A DNA stretch of 64,000 bases from Prochlorococcus sp. AG-402-I23 (GCA_003216915.1 QCIB01000003.1:1-64000), one strand, 5' to 3'. Positions 50,172-59,605 are shown, counted from the first letter of the stretch. A program made the numbers and translations. The notes: generated by a model from the letters alone, not told the origin.

Positions 50172-50462
50172 GTGGAATTAACTGAGTTAATTAAGGATTA
50201 CGTTGCTACAGAATTATTATCAAGTATTGAAATTGACTTTCTTGAAGGAGAATTATGGGAAACTACTCAGCATATCGAAGAAATAAATACAGTTATCAAA
50301 GCTCCAAAAAATATATGTAAGAAATTAGGACTAGGTGAAAAATCTTGTTGGCAATTATGTTGTGCAGCGGTTCTTGACTCCTCAAGACCATTAAAGAATG
50401 GACAAAATAGAGTTGATAATTTTAAAAAATTAATTAATCGATATGAAATTGGCTACATTTAA
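50172..50462 (+). CDS. Hypothetical protein with paralogue, 96 aa
   Basis: MELTELIKDYVATELLSSIE, then APKNICKKLGLGEKSCWQLC and LDSSRPLKNGQNRVD. Paralogue of 31803-32102. A GTG/ATT-type start is possible; function unknown. Confidence 0.55.
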   Translation: MELTELIKDYVATELLSSIEIDFLEGELWETTQHIEEINTVIKAPKNICKKLGLGEKSCWQLCCAAVLDSSRPLKNGQNRVDNFKKLINRYEIGYI

Positions 50463-50474
50463 AAAAAAGACTCA

Positions 50475-50771
50475 ATGATACGTTTACTTCTTGCATCAAT
50501 ACTTTTTTTTATTCCACAAGGAGGTTTTGCTGATGAAAGGCAAAGAGAAATTGAGAATGAAGCAATAAATCTTGTAATTAAAAAATATGGAAAAGGCTTA
50601 GAAAACAGATTAAAAGGAACGGGAGTAACTCCCAGTTATCGAAGTTGGTATGAAAATGATTGTTTTGTAAGTATTGCAGCAGGTACATACCAAGAAGATA
50701 CTTGGTCGGCAATGAAGTGGTTTAGCGTTAATGTCTGTTCTGAATCAGCTGAAATAATGGAAAGTGAATGA
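50475..50771 (+). CDS. Small secreted protein, 98 aa
   Basis: Signal peptide MIRLLLASILFFIPQGGFAD. Mature part ERQREIENEAINLVIKKYGK and two Cys (ENDCFVSI and VNVCSES). Its last bases overlap the start of the next gene (ATGA-type), so the two are co-transcribed. Confidence 0.6.
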   Translation: MIRLLLASILFFIPQGGFADERQREIENEAINLVIKKYGKGLENRLKGTGVTPSYRSWYENDCFVSIAAGTYQEDTWSAMKWFSVNVCSESAEIMESE

Positions 50772-51505
50772 AGGAAATAAGACGCCTATTAGTTTTGCAG
50801 CATTTAGAAATAGAGGGGCCTGGTCTTTTTGAACAATTTGCTAAAGAAAGAGATTTAAAAATAGAAATTATTCGTTTAGATAACAAAAATGCTCTGCCGC
50901 AAACAAAAAAAGGTGACTTAATTTTAATTATGGGTGGACCAATGGGAGTTAAAGATATTGGAAGCGAAAGATATCCATGGCTTAAGTTAGAAAGAGATTT
51001 TATAAAAAAAGAATTAGAAAATGAGAGACCTATAGTTGGTGTTTGCTTAGGTGCTCAGTTGCTTGCGAGTGCTGCTGGAGGAGATGTAGAAATTCTTAAA
51101 TGTGGATCACCTCCAAAAGCATTACCAGAAATTGGATGGTCTCAAATTTTTATAGACAAATCGAATAAGGACTTTAAAGCACTGTTTGAAGACCCTTTTC
51201 ATGTACTACATTGGCATGGAGATAGGATTTTATTACCTAATAAAGCAGAACTCATTGCTAGTAGTGAACGTTGTAAGGAACAGTTTTTTAGGATTGGTAA
51301 TTTTGCTTACGGATTACAATTCCATATAGAGACGACGGGGGGAATGATAAATAACTGGATTAAAGAAGATAAAGAGTTTGTCCTTAAAGGATTAGGCTTA
51401 AATGGTCAGGAGATTTTAAAAGAAGAGAATAAAAAATATATTGATAAAACTTTTTTAAAAAGAAAGCTTCTAATAAGTAAATTATTTGAATTATTAGATA
51501 ATTAA
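50768..51505 (+). CDS. Class I glutamine amidotransferase-like protein
   Basis: 245 aa. The GATase nucleophile is Cys in IVGVCLGAQLLASAAGG; the His-Glu pair is in YGLQFHIET. LILIMGGPMGVKDIG provides the oxyanion region. It is a stand-alone amidotransferase like the YfeJ/GMP synthase-type subgroup; the acceptor substrate is unknown. Overlaps the upstream small gene by 4 bp. Confidence 0.85.
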   Translation: MKEIRRLLVLQHLEIEGPGLFEQFAKERDLKIEIIRLDNKNALPQTKKGDLILIMGGPMGVKDIGSERYPWLKLERDFIKKELENERPIVGVCLGAQLLASAAGGDVEILKCGSPPKALPEIGWSQIFIDKSNKDFKALFEDPFHVLHWHGDRILLPNKAELIASSERCKEQFFRIGNFAYGLQFHIETTGGMINNWIKEDKEFVLKGLGLNGQEILKEENKKYIDKTFLKRKLLISKLFELLDN

Positions 51506-51524
51506 AAAGGGAATAATAAACCAG

Positions 51525-51548
51525 TAAAAAAGGGCTTGATAAAGCCCT
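51525..51548 (-). terminator. Terminator of the minus-strand hli gene
   Basis: AGGGCTT and AAGCCCT pair over a 4-nt loop and, on the minus strand, are followed by six T (51530-51525). Confidence 0.75.
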
Positions 51549-51570
51549 AAAAGAATTAAACAGGTTTTTA

Positions 51571-51699
51571 CTAGAAAATACCTGGAAGAATTTGACCAGT
51601 AAAATAATAAGCTCCCACAAGAGCAAACATTCCAAGCATTGCAGCTTTACCATTAAGCTTTTCAGCTTTTTCGGTCATAATTTTTTTTGCGAATTCCAT
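51571..51699 (-). CDS. hli: High-light-inducible protein (HLIP), 42 aa
   Basis: MEFAKKIMTEKAEKLNGKAA then MLGMFALVGAYYFTGQILPG. The ExLNGKAAMLG motif is the chlorophyll-binding helix of HLIPs. Short form with almost no N-terminal extension. Divergent from the larger hli cluster. Confidence 0.9.
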   Translation of the reverse strand: MEFAKKIMTEKAEKLNGKAAMLGMFALVGAYYFTGQILPGIF

Positions 51700-51951
51700 A
51701 ATAAAGTGAAATAGATTATATCTAAAAACTAATTATTCAAATTTAAGAATGATGTAGTTTTTTCTACCAAACTGATATCTTTCTAAATATTTAAAAATAA
51801 ATATTTAAAAACAGCATTGAACTCTTAATAGTTTGCGAACCAATCTGTAAAGCGTAGAAAGCCTAAAAAACAAATATTTAAATTAAATGTCACGGTTATG
51901 TTACGTTTATGTAGTAAAAATCTTGAAAATAACTTTATTTCAGCTTAATAC

Positions 51952-51990
51952 TTTACATTTGTTAATAGTAGTGTTACATTAGTTAACAAT
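51952..51990 (+). promoter_or_regulatory. HLR1-like repeats upstream of the second hli cluster
   Basis: TTTACATTTGTTAATA (51952) and GTTACATTAGTTAACA (51973) are the counterparts of 18417-18455, with similar spacing. A GTTACGTTTATGTA block at 51900 matches 18354. Consistent with RpaB control of hli genes (inferred from the motif). Confidence 0.5.
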
Positions 51991-52002
51991 TACAAAACTT
52001 CA

Positions 52003-52209
52003 ATGGCTAATTCAAACGTTACTACTGAATCAGGCGGCAGACAGAATATGTTTCCTACTGAAACACGTCCTTACATAGATGAGTCTGTTTCATACGACAG
52101 CTACCCACAAAATGCAGAAAAAGTTAATGGTCGTTGGGCAATGATTGGCCTTGTTGCATTAGTAGGTGCTTACGTTTCAACTGGACAAATTATTCCTGGA
52201 ATTTTTTAA
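52003..52209 (+). CDS. hli: High-light-inducible protein (HLIP)
   Basis: 68 aa, close paralogue of 18471-18680: SGGRQNMFPTETRPYIDESV, EKVNGRWAMIG and GAYVSTGQIIPGIF. Overlaps the next hli by one base (TAATG), as in the other cluster. Confidence 0.92.
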   Translation: MANSNVTTESGGRQNMFPTETRPYIDESVSYDSYPQNAEKVNGRWAMIGLVALVGAYVSTGQIIPGIF

Positions 52210-52469
52210 TGAGTCCACTTTCAGGTTTTTTAGCCGTAATTGTATTCTTTACAGCCATCCTCGTTGCTTATTTAACCAAGCAATTTCAAAACGAAAATTT
52301 TAACTATTCATCTTCTAATCAAATGAAAAACACAAACACAAAAGTCAAAACAATCGAAAAAGAAAAAGTTGTTGCTGAAACTCTTAACGGCAGATTCGCA
52401 ATGCTTGGATTAATTGCTGCTGTTGGAGCATACCTAACAACAGGTCAAATAATTCCTGGTTTTGTTTAA
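52209..52469 (+). CDS. hli: High-light-inducible protein with extra N-terminal helix
   Basis: 86 aa, near-identical to 18680-18940 with the same two-helix layout and EKVVAETLNGRFAMLG. Differences are limited to the Asn/Ser linker. Confidence 0.9.
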   Translation: MSPLSGFLAVIVFFTAILVAYLTKQFQNENFNYSSSNQMKNTNTKVKTIEKEKVVAETLNGRFAMLGLIAAVGAYLTTGQIIPGFV

Positions 52470-52504
52470 AAACCTACTATTTAACAATTCTAAAAATCAG
52501 AAAA

Positions 52505-52633
52505 ATGGAAAATTCAAAAACAACTTATTGGCAAAACGCCGAGAGAACTAATGGAAGAATGGCAATGATGGGCTTATTTGCATTAGTTGTAAATTATGGC
52601 TTATTCGGATGGATAATCCCAGGAATTTTTTAA
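52505..52633 (+). CDS. hli: High-light-inducible protein (HLIP), 42 aa
   Basis: MENSKTTYWQNAERTNGRMA then MMGLFALVVNYGLFGWIIPG. AERTNGRMAMMG is the chlorophyll-binding motif. Most similar to the C-terminal half of 21203-21457. Third gene of the cluster. Confidence 0.92.
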   Translation: MENSKTTYWQNAERTNGRMAMMGLFALVVNYGLFGWIIPGIF

Positions 52634-52634
52634 A

Positions 52635-52814
52635 ATGAATTTAGGCTTACTTTTTCTTAAAGTAAATACTTTGGGAGTTATAACTCTTTCTGAACTTGAT
52701 TGGATAACTAACCATCAATCTGAATTTTCAAGGTTAGATATGGCTTTAGTTATTAAAATCGGCCGTCATATGGATTCTGGAGTTGTGGAAATTGATAATA
52801 GATTGCCTGTTTAA
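52635..52814 (+). CDS. Small hypothetical protein at the end of the hli cluster, 59 aa
   Basis: MNLGLLFLKVNTLGVITLSE then WITNHQSEFSRLDMALVIKI. It starts 1 bp after the last hli stop, so it belongs to the operon. Similar small genes commonly end hli clusters in high-light Prochlorococcus. Function unknown. Confidence 0.65.
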   Translation: MNLGLLFLKVNTLGVITLSELDWITNHQSEFSRLDMALVIKIGRHMDSGVVEIDNRLPV

Positions 52815-52836
52815 TTTTTAAAAATTGATCGTCATG

Positions 52837-52873
52837 AGTGTTTGTCAATAGGGATACTGACAAACACTTTTTA
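52837..52873 (+). terminator. Terminator of the hli operon
   Basis: AGTGTTTGTCA and TGACAAACACT form a perfect 11-bp stem with a 10-nt loop, followed by five T. Confidence 0.9.
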
Positions 52874-52890
52874 ATGAGAAAAATATTTGT

Positions 52891-52928
52891 AAAAAAAAGA
52901 GATTGTTTCTTAGCTAAAAACAATCTCT
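52891..52928 (-). terminator. Terminator on the minus strand
   Basis: AGAGATTGTTT and AAACAATCTCT form an 11-bp stem; on the minus strand a run of eight T follows. It ends the convergent minus-strand small genes. Confidence 0.8.
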
Positions 52929-53021
52929 CAATTACCTAATTCTTACATGGAAATTTCAAGTAAGCTTTCAGATCTTAACTGATTTGTTTTTATAGTAAAT
53001 CCGTAAAAATGCTTTTGTAAT

Positions 53022-53237
53022 TTATCTTTTTAAACCACCTCTTTTTATCCAAAGGAACCATGTAACCCAAATAGGAGGAAGGAATCTGATTAAAAAAGAA
53101 ATTTTATATATATAAAATGGGGCATTTTCACTTTGAAATAAATTCATCAAAAAGGAAGATATAGTTACCCAAAGTAAAATTATTAATATATTTGCTCCCA
53201 ACAAAGCGAACTTATTTTGTTTGAATATTTTTGGCAT
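53022..53237 (-). CDS. Small membrane protein, 71 aa
   Basis: Two hydrophobic stretches: FALLGANILIILLWVTISSF and FLIRFLPPIWVTWFLWI. Basic ends. No family is recognised. Confidence 0.55.
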   Translation of the reverse strand: MPKIFKQNKFALLGANILIILLWVTISSFLMNLFQSENAPFYIYKISFLIRFLPPIWVTWFLWIKRGGLKR

Positions 53238-53295
53238 AAGGTAATTTTTTTATATTATTAATTTTAAAAAATCTCGGGAAATAAATTATACATTA

Positions 53296-53547
53296 TCAAA
53301 AAAACTTCAAATTTAAAATCCATATCCAAATAAAAAAAGTACTAAACTTCAATCCCTCTCCAAAAAACAATCCAAAAACGATAGGAGGAGAAAATATTAA
53401 AAAAAGAATAGATAATAAACTAAATAACGCAAATGATCCTCTTATAAAAAAATTCTTTCTTTTTGTTCTTCTTAGATTTTTTAAAGTATTCCACTCCCAT
53501 TCGATAAATCTATAGAACTTTTCTGATAATAAAAAAAAATACTTCAT
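53296..53547 (-). CDS. Membrane protein, hypothetical, about 83 aa
   Basis: From the ATG at 53547 (MKYFFLLSEKFYRFIEWEWN); a TTG at 53607 would add 20 residues and overlap the upstream gene. Basic region KNLRRTKRKNFFIRG, then FALFSLLSILFLIFSPPIVF and a second hydrophobic stretch. Function unknown. Confidence 0.5.
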   Translation of the reverse strand: MKYFFLLSEKFYRFIEWEWNTLKNLRRTKRKNFFIRGSFALFSLLSILFLIFSPPIVFGLFFGEGLKFSTFFIWIWILNLKFF

Positions 53548-53600
53548 TAATATTATTAATTTCTTTCGGCTTTTCTTATTTATAAAATTAATTTCACCTG

Positions 53601-53885
53601 TTAGCAATAAACCTTATCCCCTTCTTCAGAAAGATAGTAAATTTTATTTTCTGAACTTACAAAGAAAGTTAATCCCTTATATTGTGATCTTTTAAATTTA
53701 TCTAATCTAAGTTTGTGTAAATCCCAATCATCAGTACTTATGTCAGGATTAAATTCTTGTTCTTTTAAGAAAGGTACATAAGTTGGAATAATTGTTGTTT
53801 TTTGGGCTAACCCTCTATTTCGTTTTGCATAAAAAAGTAATAAAAATAAAAGTACAAAAAAAAGAATTAATAATATATTTGTCAT
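53601..53885 (-). CDS. Membrane-anchored hypothetical protein, 94 aa
   Basis: From ATG 53885 (MTNILLILFFVLLFLLLFYA), a signal anchor. The soluble part ends KIYYLSEEGDKVYC. No family is recognised. Closely followed by the next membrane gene. Confidence 0.55.
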   Translation of the reverse strand: MTNILLILFFVLLFLLLFYAKRNRGLAQKTTIIPTYVPFLKEQEFNPDISTDDWDLHKLRLDKFKRSQYKGLTFFVSSENKIYYLSEEGDKVYC

Positions 53886-54046
53886 TGTCAATTTTTCTAA
53901 TTTGAAAAAACTTTATTTTGGAGAATCAAGAACTCTTCACAATAAATTTCTTAGTAAGTAAAAAATCCTATTTTTATATTCTTGTATTTTTGAATACTTA
54001 TCAAGGGTTTCCTAAATCAGATTATAAAATAAGTCGCATTTTCAAC

Positions 54047-54190
54047 ATGACTCAAAATTCCATGAATACTCCTTATGCAAAAAGAGTAGCTGAAAAATTC
54101 AGAGAGGCTCAAAACTATTTAAAAACTAATGGTTTTAGTAGATCAACTAAACATTTAATGGAAGATATTGAAAATTCTGTTGAAAAATAA
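54047..54190 (+). CDS. Small soluble protein, 47 aa
   Basis: From ATG 54047 (MTQNSMNTPYAKRVAEKFRE then AQNYLKTNGFSRSTKHLMED). The frame is open upstream to a TTG at 53918, but the extra part is not protein-like. The stop overlaps the next ATG (TAATG). Confidence 0.5.
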   Translation: MTQNSMNTPYAKRVAEKFREAQNYLKTNGFSRSTKHLMEDIENSVEK

Positions 54191-54348
54191 TGCCAAATCC
54201 CCCTCACTTACCACAACTACAATATGGCTACGATGATGGCTTTACAACCATTGTTTTTGGGTTAATAGGAAGTTGCTTAGGATGTATCTTAATTTTATTA
54301 ATTTCATTTTTTGAATTTAAATTCAAAAAGCAAAATAGTAAGCCTTAA
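54190..54348 (+). CDS. Small membrane protein, 52 aa
   Basis: MPNPPHLPQLQYGYDDGFTT then IVFGLIGSCLGCILILLISF and a basic tail. One helix. Overlaps the previous gene by one base and stops 8 bp from the convergent ychF. Confidence 0.55.
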   Translation: MPNPPHLPQLQYGYDDGFTTIVFGLIGSCLGCILILLISFFEFKFKKQNSKP

Positions 54349-54356
54349 GAGACTTA

Positions 54357-55448
54357 CTAAACATTAAATAAGAACTCCATTACATCACCTTCGTTAACAA
54401 TATATTCCTTACCTTCACTTCTTAAAAGACCTTTAGTTTTTGCATTGGCAATTGAACCTGAATCAATTAAATTTTGATACGAAATAGTCTGAGCTCTTAT
54501 AAATCCTTTTTCAAAATCAGTATGAATTACTCCTGCTGCCTGTGGCGCAGTCATCCCATCTTTTATGGTCCATGCTTTTGTCTCCTTTTCTCCGGTGGTG
54601 AAATAAGTTTTTAATCCCAATAATTTATATGTTGATCTAATTAAAGAACTTAATCCCCCTTCTTCTACTCCTAAACCAATAAGGTAGTCTTTTTTATCTT
54701 CTGGTTCTAACTCTATTAATTCAGATTCGACTTGCGCTGATATTTTTATACATTCTGTATTTTCATTGCTTGCAAAACTCTGAACTTTTGATGAGAAATC
54801 ATTACCTTCAGCTAAATCATTTTCATTCAAATTTGTTGCGTAAATAATTGGTTTAGACGTAAGGAAGCCTAGTTGCTTAATTATTAAATTTTCTTCTTCA
54901 CTCAAAGATATTGATCTAACTGAAAGTCCTTTCTGTAGCTCTTCTTCAATTTTTTCTAGTAAATCATCTTCTTTTGCTGCCTCATTACTAGTTCTAACCT
55001 GTTTTTTAATTCTTTCTCTTCTTTTTTGAAGTTGGGATAAATCAGCTAAATTCAATTCCAAATTAATTATCTCAATGTCATCCAAGGGATCTACCTTACC
55101 GGAAACATGAATTACATCACTATCTTCAAAGCACCTCACAACATGTACTATTGCATCAACCTCCCTAATATTTGATAAAAATTTATTTCCCAAACCCTCA
55201 CCTTTACTGGCTCCTTTTACTAGTCCTGCGATATCTACAAATTCAATTTTTGTTGGGATAATATTTTGGCTAGAACTTAAATCGCCTAACTCTTGTAACC
55301 TTTGATCTGGGACAGAAACTATACCTTTATTAGGTTCTATAGTACAAAAGGGAAAATTAGCCGCTTGAGCTTTAGCATTTTCTACAAGTGCATTAAATAA
55401 AGTTGATTTTCCAACATTTGGTAATCCAATAATACCGGCTTTTAACAT
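54357..55448 (-). CDS. ychF: Redox-regulated ATPase/GTPase YchF
   Basis: 363 aa. G1 is AGIIGLPNVGKSTLF, G3 is DIAGL, and the guanine-specificity motif is the Obg-type variant NLNE, which in YchF favours ATP. C-terminal TGS domain ends in EGDVMEFLFNV. YchF is a core P-loop protein associated with ribosomes and stress responses. Core-genome gene marking the end of the island. Confidence 0.96.
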   Translation of the reverse strand: MLKAGIIGLPNVGKSTLFNALVENAKAQAANFPFCTIEPNKGIVSVPDQRLQELGDLSSSQNIIPTKIEFVDIAGLVKGASKGEGLGNKFLSNIREVDAIVHVVRCFEDSDVIHVSGKVDPLDDIEIINLELNLADLSQLQKRRERIKKQVRTSNEAAKEDDLLEKIEEELQKGLSVRSISLSEEENLIIKQLGFLTSKPIIYATNLNENDLAEGNDFSSKVQSFASNENTECIKISAQVESELIELEPEDKKDYLIGLGVEEGGLSSLIRSTYKLLGLKTYFTTGEKETKAWTIKDGMTAPQAAGVIHTDFEKGFIRAQTISYQNLIDSGSIANAKTKGLLRSEGKEYIVNEGDVMEFLFNV

Positions 55449-55592
55449 TTGAAAAATTTTATGGAAAAATTATACAGAAAACATCTTCTAGTAATATAGT
55501 ATTTACTTAACCAATCTTGGATAAGTTAATTATAATCGACTTGATTATTTATTTAGTTCCCAAATATTATCAATTACTTTTTTTCAAAAGAA

Positions 55593-56654
55593 ATGCTTGA
55601 TTTAATAAAAAAAAATATAAATCTAAGAAGTGGAATTATATTACTTTCTTTAACTATATTTTTCGTTTTCATAACCAATTCTTTCAAGAAAAATAAATCA
55701 AAAGACATTTCTGATTTTGTAGTTCAAGTTGAAAAAGGAATCCTCTCAGATTCAATTAATACAAGTGGTGAAGTAAAAGCAATCAGGACAAGCAATATTG
55801 GGCCTCGGAAGCAAGGTGTAATAAAAGAAATCAAAGTAGATGAGGGCGATCTTGTAAAAAAAGATCAGGTTTTAGCTTCACTTGATGATGAAGACTTTAT
55901 CTATAAAATTGAAGAACTTAAATTAAATGTAGAAAAACAAAAATCTGAATTTTTAAGAAGAGAATACTTATATCAAGAAGGTGCCGTAAGCAAAGAAGAT
56001 TACGAAAGTTATAAAAATAAATACAAAATTAGTAGCGCCAAACTTAATGATGCAAAAGCTGAAAAAAGTTTCTATCTAATTAAAGCTCCTTATGGAGGAA
56101 AGATAACTGCAAAATATGCGGAGATAGGATCTTATGTCACACCAAGTACAAACTTAAGTTCAGACCCTAAAACCAAAAACTTTATTTTTGAACTATCAGA
56201 GGGTCTAGAGATTGTGGCCAAAGTTCCTGAGAGTGACATTGGCAGAATAAAAATAGGTCAAGAAGCCTCAGTAAGAATTGAGGCTTATCCCTCAAAAAAA
56301 TATAGTGCCATAGTTAAAAAAATAGCTACAAGAGCTGTAAAAGATAATAATGTAACCTCATTCGAAGTAACTTTAAATTTTAAAGATATTTTTGAAGAAA
56401 TTAAAATTGGAATGACTGCAGATCTTGAATTTAGAGTCGAAGGTAATCAAGAAAAAATCCTAGTGCCAACAGTTTCTATTGTCACAGAAAAAGGAGAAAA
56501 AGGAATTTTGAAAGTTGATAAAAACAATTCTCCCAAATTTGAAAAAATCGAAATTGGTATTAGTAGTGGAAATAAAACATCAGTCATTGATGGATTAGAA
56601 CCTGGAGAGCAAATCTTTATTGATATTCCACCTTGGGCTAAGAAGAGAAAATGA
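55593..56654 (+). CDS. HlyD/MacA-type membrane fusion protein
   Basis: 353 aa. N-terminal membrane helix (GIILLSLTIFFVFITNSF), lipoyl-like domain with QGVIKEIKVDEGDLVKKDQV, a coiled-coil hairpin about residues 105-155 and a beta-barrel domain (VRIEAYPSKKYSAIVKKI). Such proteins link an inner-membrane ABC or RND pump to the outer membrane. No pump gene is adjacent here. Its last bases overlap the polA start (ATGA). Confidence 0.85.
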   Translation: MLDLIKKNINLRSGIILLSLTIFFVFITNSFKKNKSKDISDFVVQVEKGILSDSINTSGEVKAIRTSNIGPRKQGVIKEIKVDEGDLVKKDQVLASLDDEDFIYKIEELKLNVEKQKSEFLRREYLYQEGAVSKEDYESYKNKYKISSAKLNDAKAEKSFYLIKAPYGGKITAKYAEIGSYVTPSTNLSSDPKTKNFIFELSEGLEIVAKVPESDIGRIKIGQEASVRIEAYPSKKYSAIVKKIATRAVKDNNVTSFEVTLNFKDIFEEIKIGMTADLEFRVEGNQEKILVPTVSIVTEKGEKGILKVDKNNSPKFEKIEIGISSGNKTSVIDGLEPGEQIFIDIPPWAKKRK

Positions 56655-59581
56655 GTTTAAAATCTGAAAACTCTAAAAAACCAATTTTACTTTTAGTCGA
56701 TGGCCACTCACTTGCTTTTAGAAGCTTCTATGCATTTAGCAAAGGGATTGATGGAGGTTTAACCACCAAAGAGGGATTTCCAACAAGTGTCACTTATGGA
56801 TTTCTAAAAAGTCTTCTGGATAATTGCAAAAATATTAGTCCTGAGGGTGTTTGTATTACGTTTGATACAGAAAAACCAACTTTCAGACATGAATTAGATC
56901 CAAATTATAAGGCCAATAGAGATGTAGCACCAGATGTTTTTTTTCAGGATATTGAACAACTAGAAATCATTTTAGAAGAAAGCCTTAATTTACCAATTTT
57001 TAAATCTCCAGGATACGAAGCAGATGATCTCCTAGGCACAATTGCAAATGATGCTTCTTCTAAAGGATGGTGCGTGAATATTCTTTCTGGTGATCGGGAC
57101 TTATTTCAATTAGTAGATGATCAAAAAGATATTTATGTACTTTATATGGGTGGTGGTCCATATGCGAAAAGTGGTAATCCAACTCTTATGAATGAAAATG
57201 GAGTAAAAGAAAAATTAGGTGTTGCGCCAGAAAGAGTAGTTGATCTTAAAGCCCTAACTGGTGATAGTTCTGATAATATTCCGGGTATTAAAGGGGTAGG
57301 TCCAAAAACTGCAATTAATCTACTAAAAGAGAACGACACGCTTGATGGAATCTATCAGGCTTTGGACAAGATTCTACAAAATAATGATAAAAAATATAAA
57401 GGATTCATCAAAGGTTCAGTTATAGAAAAGCTCAGAAACGATAAACATAATGCTTTTCTTTCCAGGGATTTGGCAAAAATAAATACTGAGGTGCCTTTAA
57501 TTTTAAGTAACGATTATGAATTAAAAAATATAAATCAAGAACTACTTTCAGAGTCACTACAAAAACTTGAATTATCAACACTACTTAGACAAATTGATAT
57601 TTTCAATTCAACTTTCAGCAAAGGTGGTTTTGACAAAAATAATGTAGCTAAAGAAGAGGAGCAGGCACCAAAAGTCTCAAGTAGTAATGAATTAGAAAAT
57701 AGTGAAAATAAAATCCCTAAAATCAACGTAATTGTTGTAAATGATTTCCAATTACTTGATAAATTAATTCAAAGATTAGACAAGACCAATCAAATAGTTT
57801 CTTTAGATACAGAGACCAATAGTTTGAATCCAATCGATGCAGAACTTGTTGGGATAGGGTTATGTCTTGGAGAAGAAAATGATGATTTATTTTATATACC
57901 TCTTGGTCATCAAACAAAAAAAGAAACCTCCAATCAATTATCAATTGAAGATGTTTTCTCAAAGCTAAGAAATTGGATAGAAGATCCAAACAAAGAAAAG
58001 GTACTCCAAAATTCTAAATTTGATAGGCAAATATTTTTTAATCATGGACTTGATCTTAAAGGCGTAACCTTTGACACCTTGTTAGCAGACTACCTTCTTA
58101 ATAATCAGGAGAAGCATGGGTTAAGTGAAATTAGTTTTAGATTATTTGGATTTAAGCCTCCTTCATTTAAGGAAACACTTGGGAAGAATAAAGACTTTTC
58201 ATTTGTTGATATTGATGAAGCAAGTATTTACTGCGGTTATGATGTTTTTCTAACTTTTAAGATTGTCAAAATTTTTAAAGAAAGATTTGCAAAGGAAAAA
58301 GATGAATTAATCAGATTGTTCGAAGAAATCGAGCTGCCTTTAGAGCCGGTATTGTCTCAAATGGAAATGAATGGCATAACCATCGACATCCCTTATTTGG
58401 ATAAACTCTCAAAAGAACTAAAAAGTACCTTAGAAGATATTGAAAGTAAAGTTTATGAATTGGCTGAAGAGAATTTTAATCTATCTTCACCAAAACAACT
58501 TGGTGAGATCTTGTTTGAAAAATTAAATTTGGATAAAAAGAAATCACGGAAAACAAAAACAGGATGGAGTACAGATGCATTAGTTCTTGAGAGATTAGTC
58601 GACGAACATGGAATAATCCAACATTTAATAAAACATAGAACTCTCAGCAAATTACTTAGTACTTATATAGATGCTCTTCCAAATCTTATTAACGAAAAGA
58701 CAGGAAGAGTTCATACAAACTTTAATCAAGCTGCTACAGCGACTGGGAGACTAAGTAGTAGCAATCCTAATCTTCAAAATATCCCAGTCAGGACTGAATT
58801 TAGTAGGAGAATCAGAAAAGCATTCTTGCCTGAAAAAAATTGGAAACTTTTATCAGCTGATTATTCTCAGATCGAATTAAGAATACTCGCTCACTTAGCA
58901 GATGAAGAAATACTAATAAATGCGTTTCATAAAAATGATGACATTCATTCTTTGACTGCAAGATTAATTTTTGAGAAAGAAGAAATATCATCCGACGAAA
59001 GGAGAGTTGGGAAAACAATAAATTTTGGAGTTATCTATGGTATGGGTATAAAAAAGTTTGCCCGTTCAACAGGAGTAAGTACCCCAGAGGCAAAAGAATT
59101 CCTAATAAAATACAAAGAAAGATATTCAAAAATTTTCAAATTTCTTGAACTCCAAGAAAGGCTTGCCTTATCAAAAGGTTATGTAAAAACAATTTTTGGT
59201 CGAAAAAGAGAATTTAAGTTTGATAAAAATGGACTTGGAAGATTAATAGGGAAAGATCCTTACGAAATTGACCTGCAATCTGCAAGAAGGGCTGGCATGG
59301 AAGCACAGTCATTAAGAGCGGCAGCTAATGCACCAATTCAGGGTTCAAGTGCAGACATTATTAAAATTGCAATGGTTCAACTAAATAAGAAATTCATAGA
59401 AATGAATGTTCCCGCAAAAATGCTTTTACAAGTACATGATGAATTATTGTTTGAAGTTGAACCAAATTCTTTGGAAATTACGACGAAATTAGTAAAGAAG
59501 ACTATGGAAGATTGTGTAAAATTAAATGTGCCTCTTTTAGTTGATATTGGTATTGGAGACAATTGGATGGAGACAAAATAA
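56651..59581 (+). CDS. polA: DNA polymerase I
   Basis: 976 aa with all three domains. The 5' nuclease has VDGHSLAFRSFYAF and YEADDLLGT. The 3'-5' exonuclease has intact Exo motifs (SLDTETN, NSKFD, YCGYD), so proofreading should be active. The polymerase has motif A SADYSQIELR, motif B RRVGKTINFGVIYGMG and motif C LLQVHDELLFE. It overlaps the HlyD-type gene by 4 bp, suggesting co-transcription. Confidence 0.97.
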   Translation: MSLKSENSKKPILLLVDGHSLAFRSFYAFSKGIDGGLTTKEGFPTSVTYGFLKSLLDNCKNISPEGVCITFDTEKPTFRHELDPNYKANRDVAPDVFFQDIEQLEIILEESLNLPIFKSPGYEADDLLGTIANDASSKGWCVNILSGDRDLFQLVDDQKDIYVLYMGGGPYAKSGNPTLMNENGVKEKLGVAPERVVDLKALTGDSSDNIPGIKGVGPKTAINLLKENDTLDGIYQALDKILQNNDKKYKGFIKGSVIEKLRNDKHNAFLSRDLAKINTEVPLILSNDYELKNINQELLSESLQKLELSTLLRQIDIFNSTFSKGGFDKNNVAKEEEQAPKVSSSNELENSENKIPKINVIVVNDFQLLDKLIQRLDKTNQIVSLDTETNSLNPIDAELVGIGLCLGEENDDLFYIPLGHQTKKETSNQLSIEDVFSKLRNWIEDPNKEKVLQNSKFDRQIFFNHGLDLKGVTFDTLLADYLLNNQEKHGLSEISFRLFGFKPPSFKETLGKNKDFSFVDIDEASIYCGYDVFLTFKIVKIFKERFAKEKDELIRLFEEIELPLEPVLSQMEMNGITIDIPYLDKLSKELKSTLEDIESKVYELAEENFNLSSPKQLGEILFEKLNLDKKKSRKTKTGWSTDALVLERLVDEHGIIQHLIKHRTLSKLLSTYIDALPNLINEKTGRVHTNFNQAATATGRLSSSNPNLQNIPVRTEFSRRIRKAFLPEKNWKLLSADYSQIELRILAHLADEEILINAFHKNDDIHSLTARLIFEKEEISSDERRVGKTINFGVIYGMGIKKFARSTGVSTPEAKEFLIKYKERYSKIFKFLELQERLALSKGYVKTIFGRKREFKFDKNGLGRLIGKDPYEIDLQSARRAGMEAQSLRAAANAPIQGSSADIIKIAMVQLNKKFIEMNVPAKMLLQVHDELLFEVEPNSLEITTKLVKKTMEDCVKLNVPLLVDIGIGDNWMETK

Positions 59582-59605
59582 ACCTTATGAAATACTTAAT
59601 TTAAG

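Noticed and set aside
51384..51653. 89-aa minus-strand ORF over the hli gene and the amidotransferase end
   Set aside because: It overlaps the clear HLIP frame at 51571-51699 and the terminator; a frame shadow.
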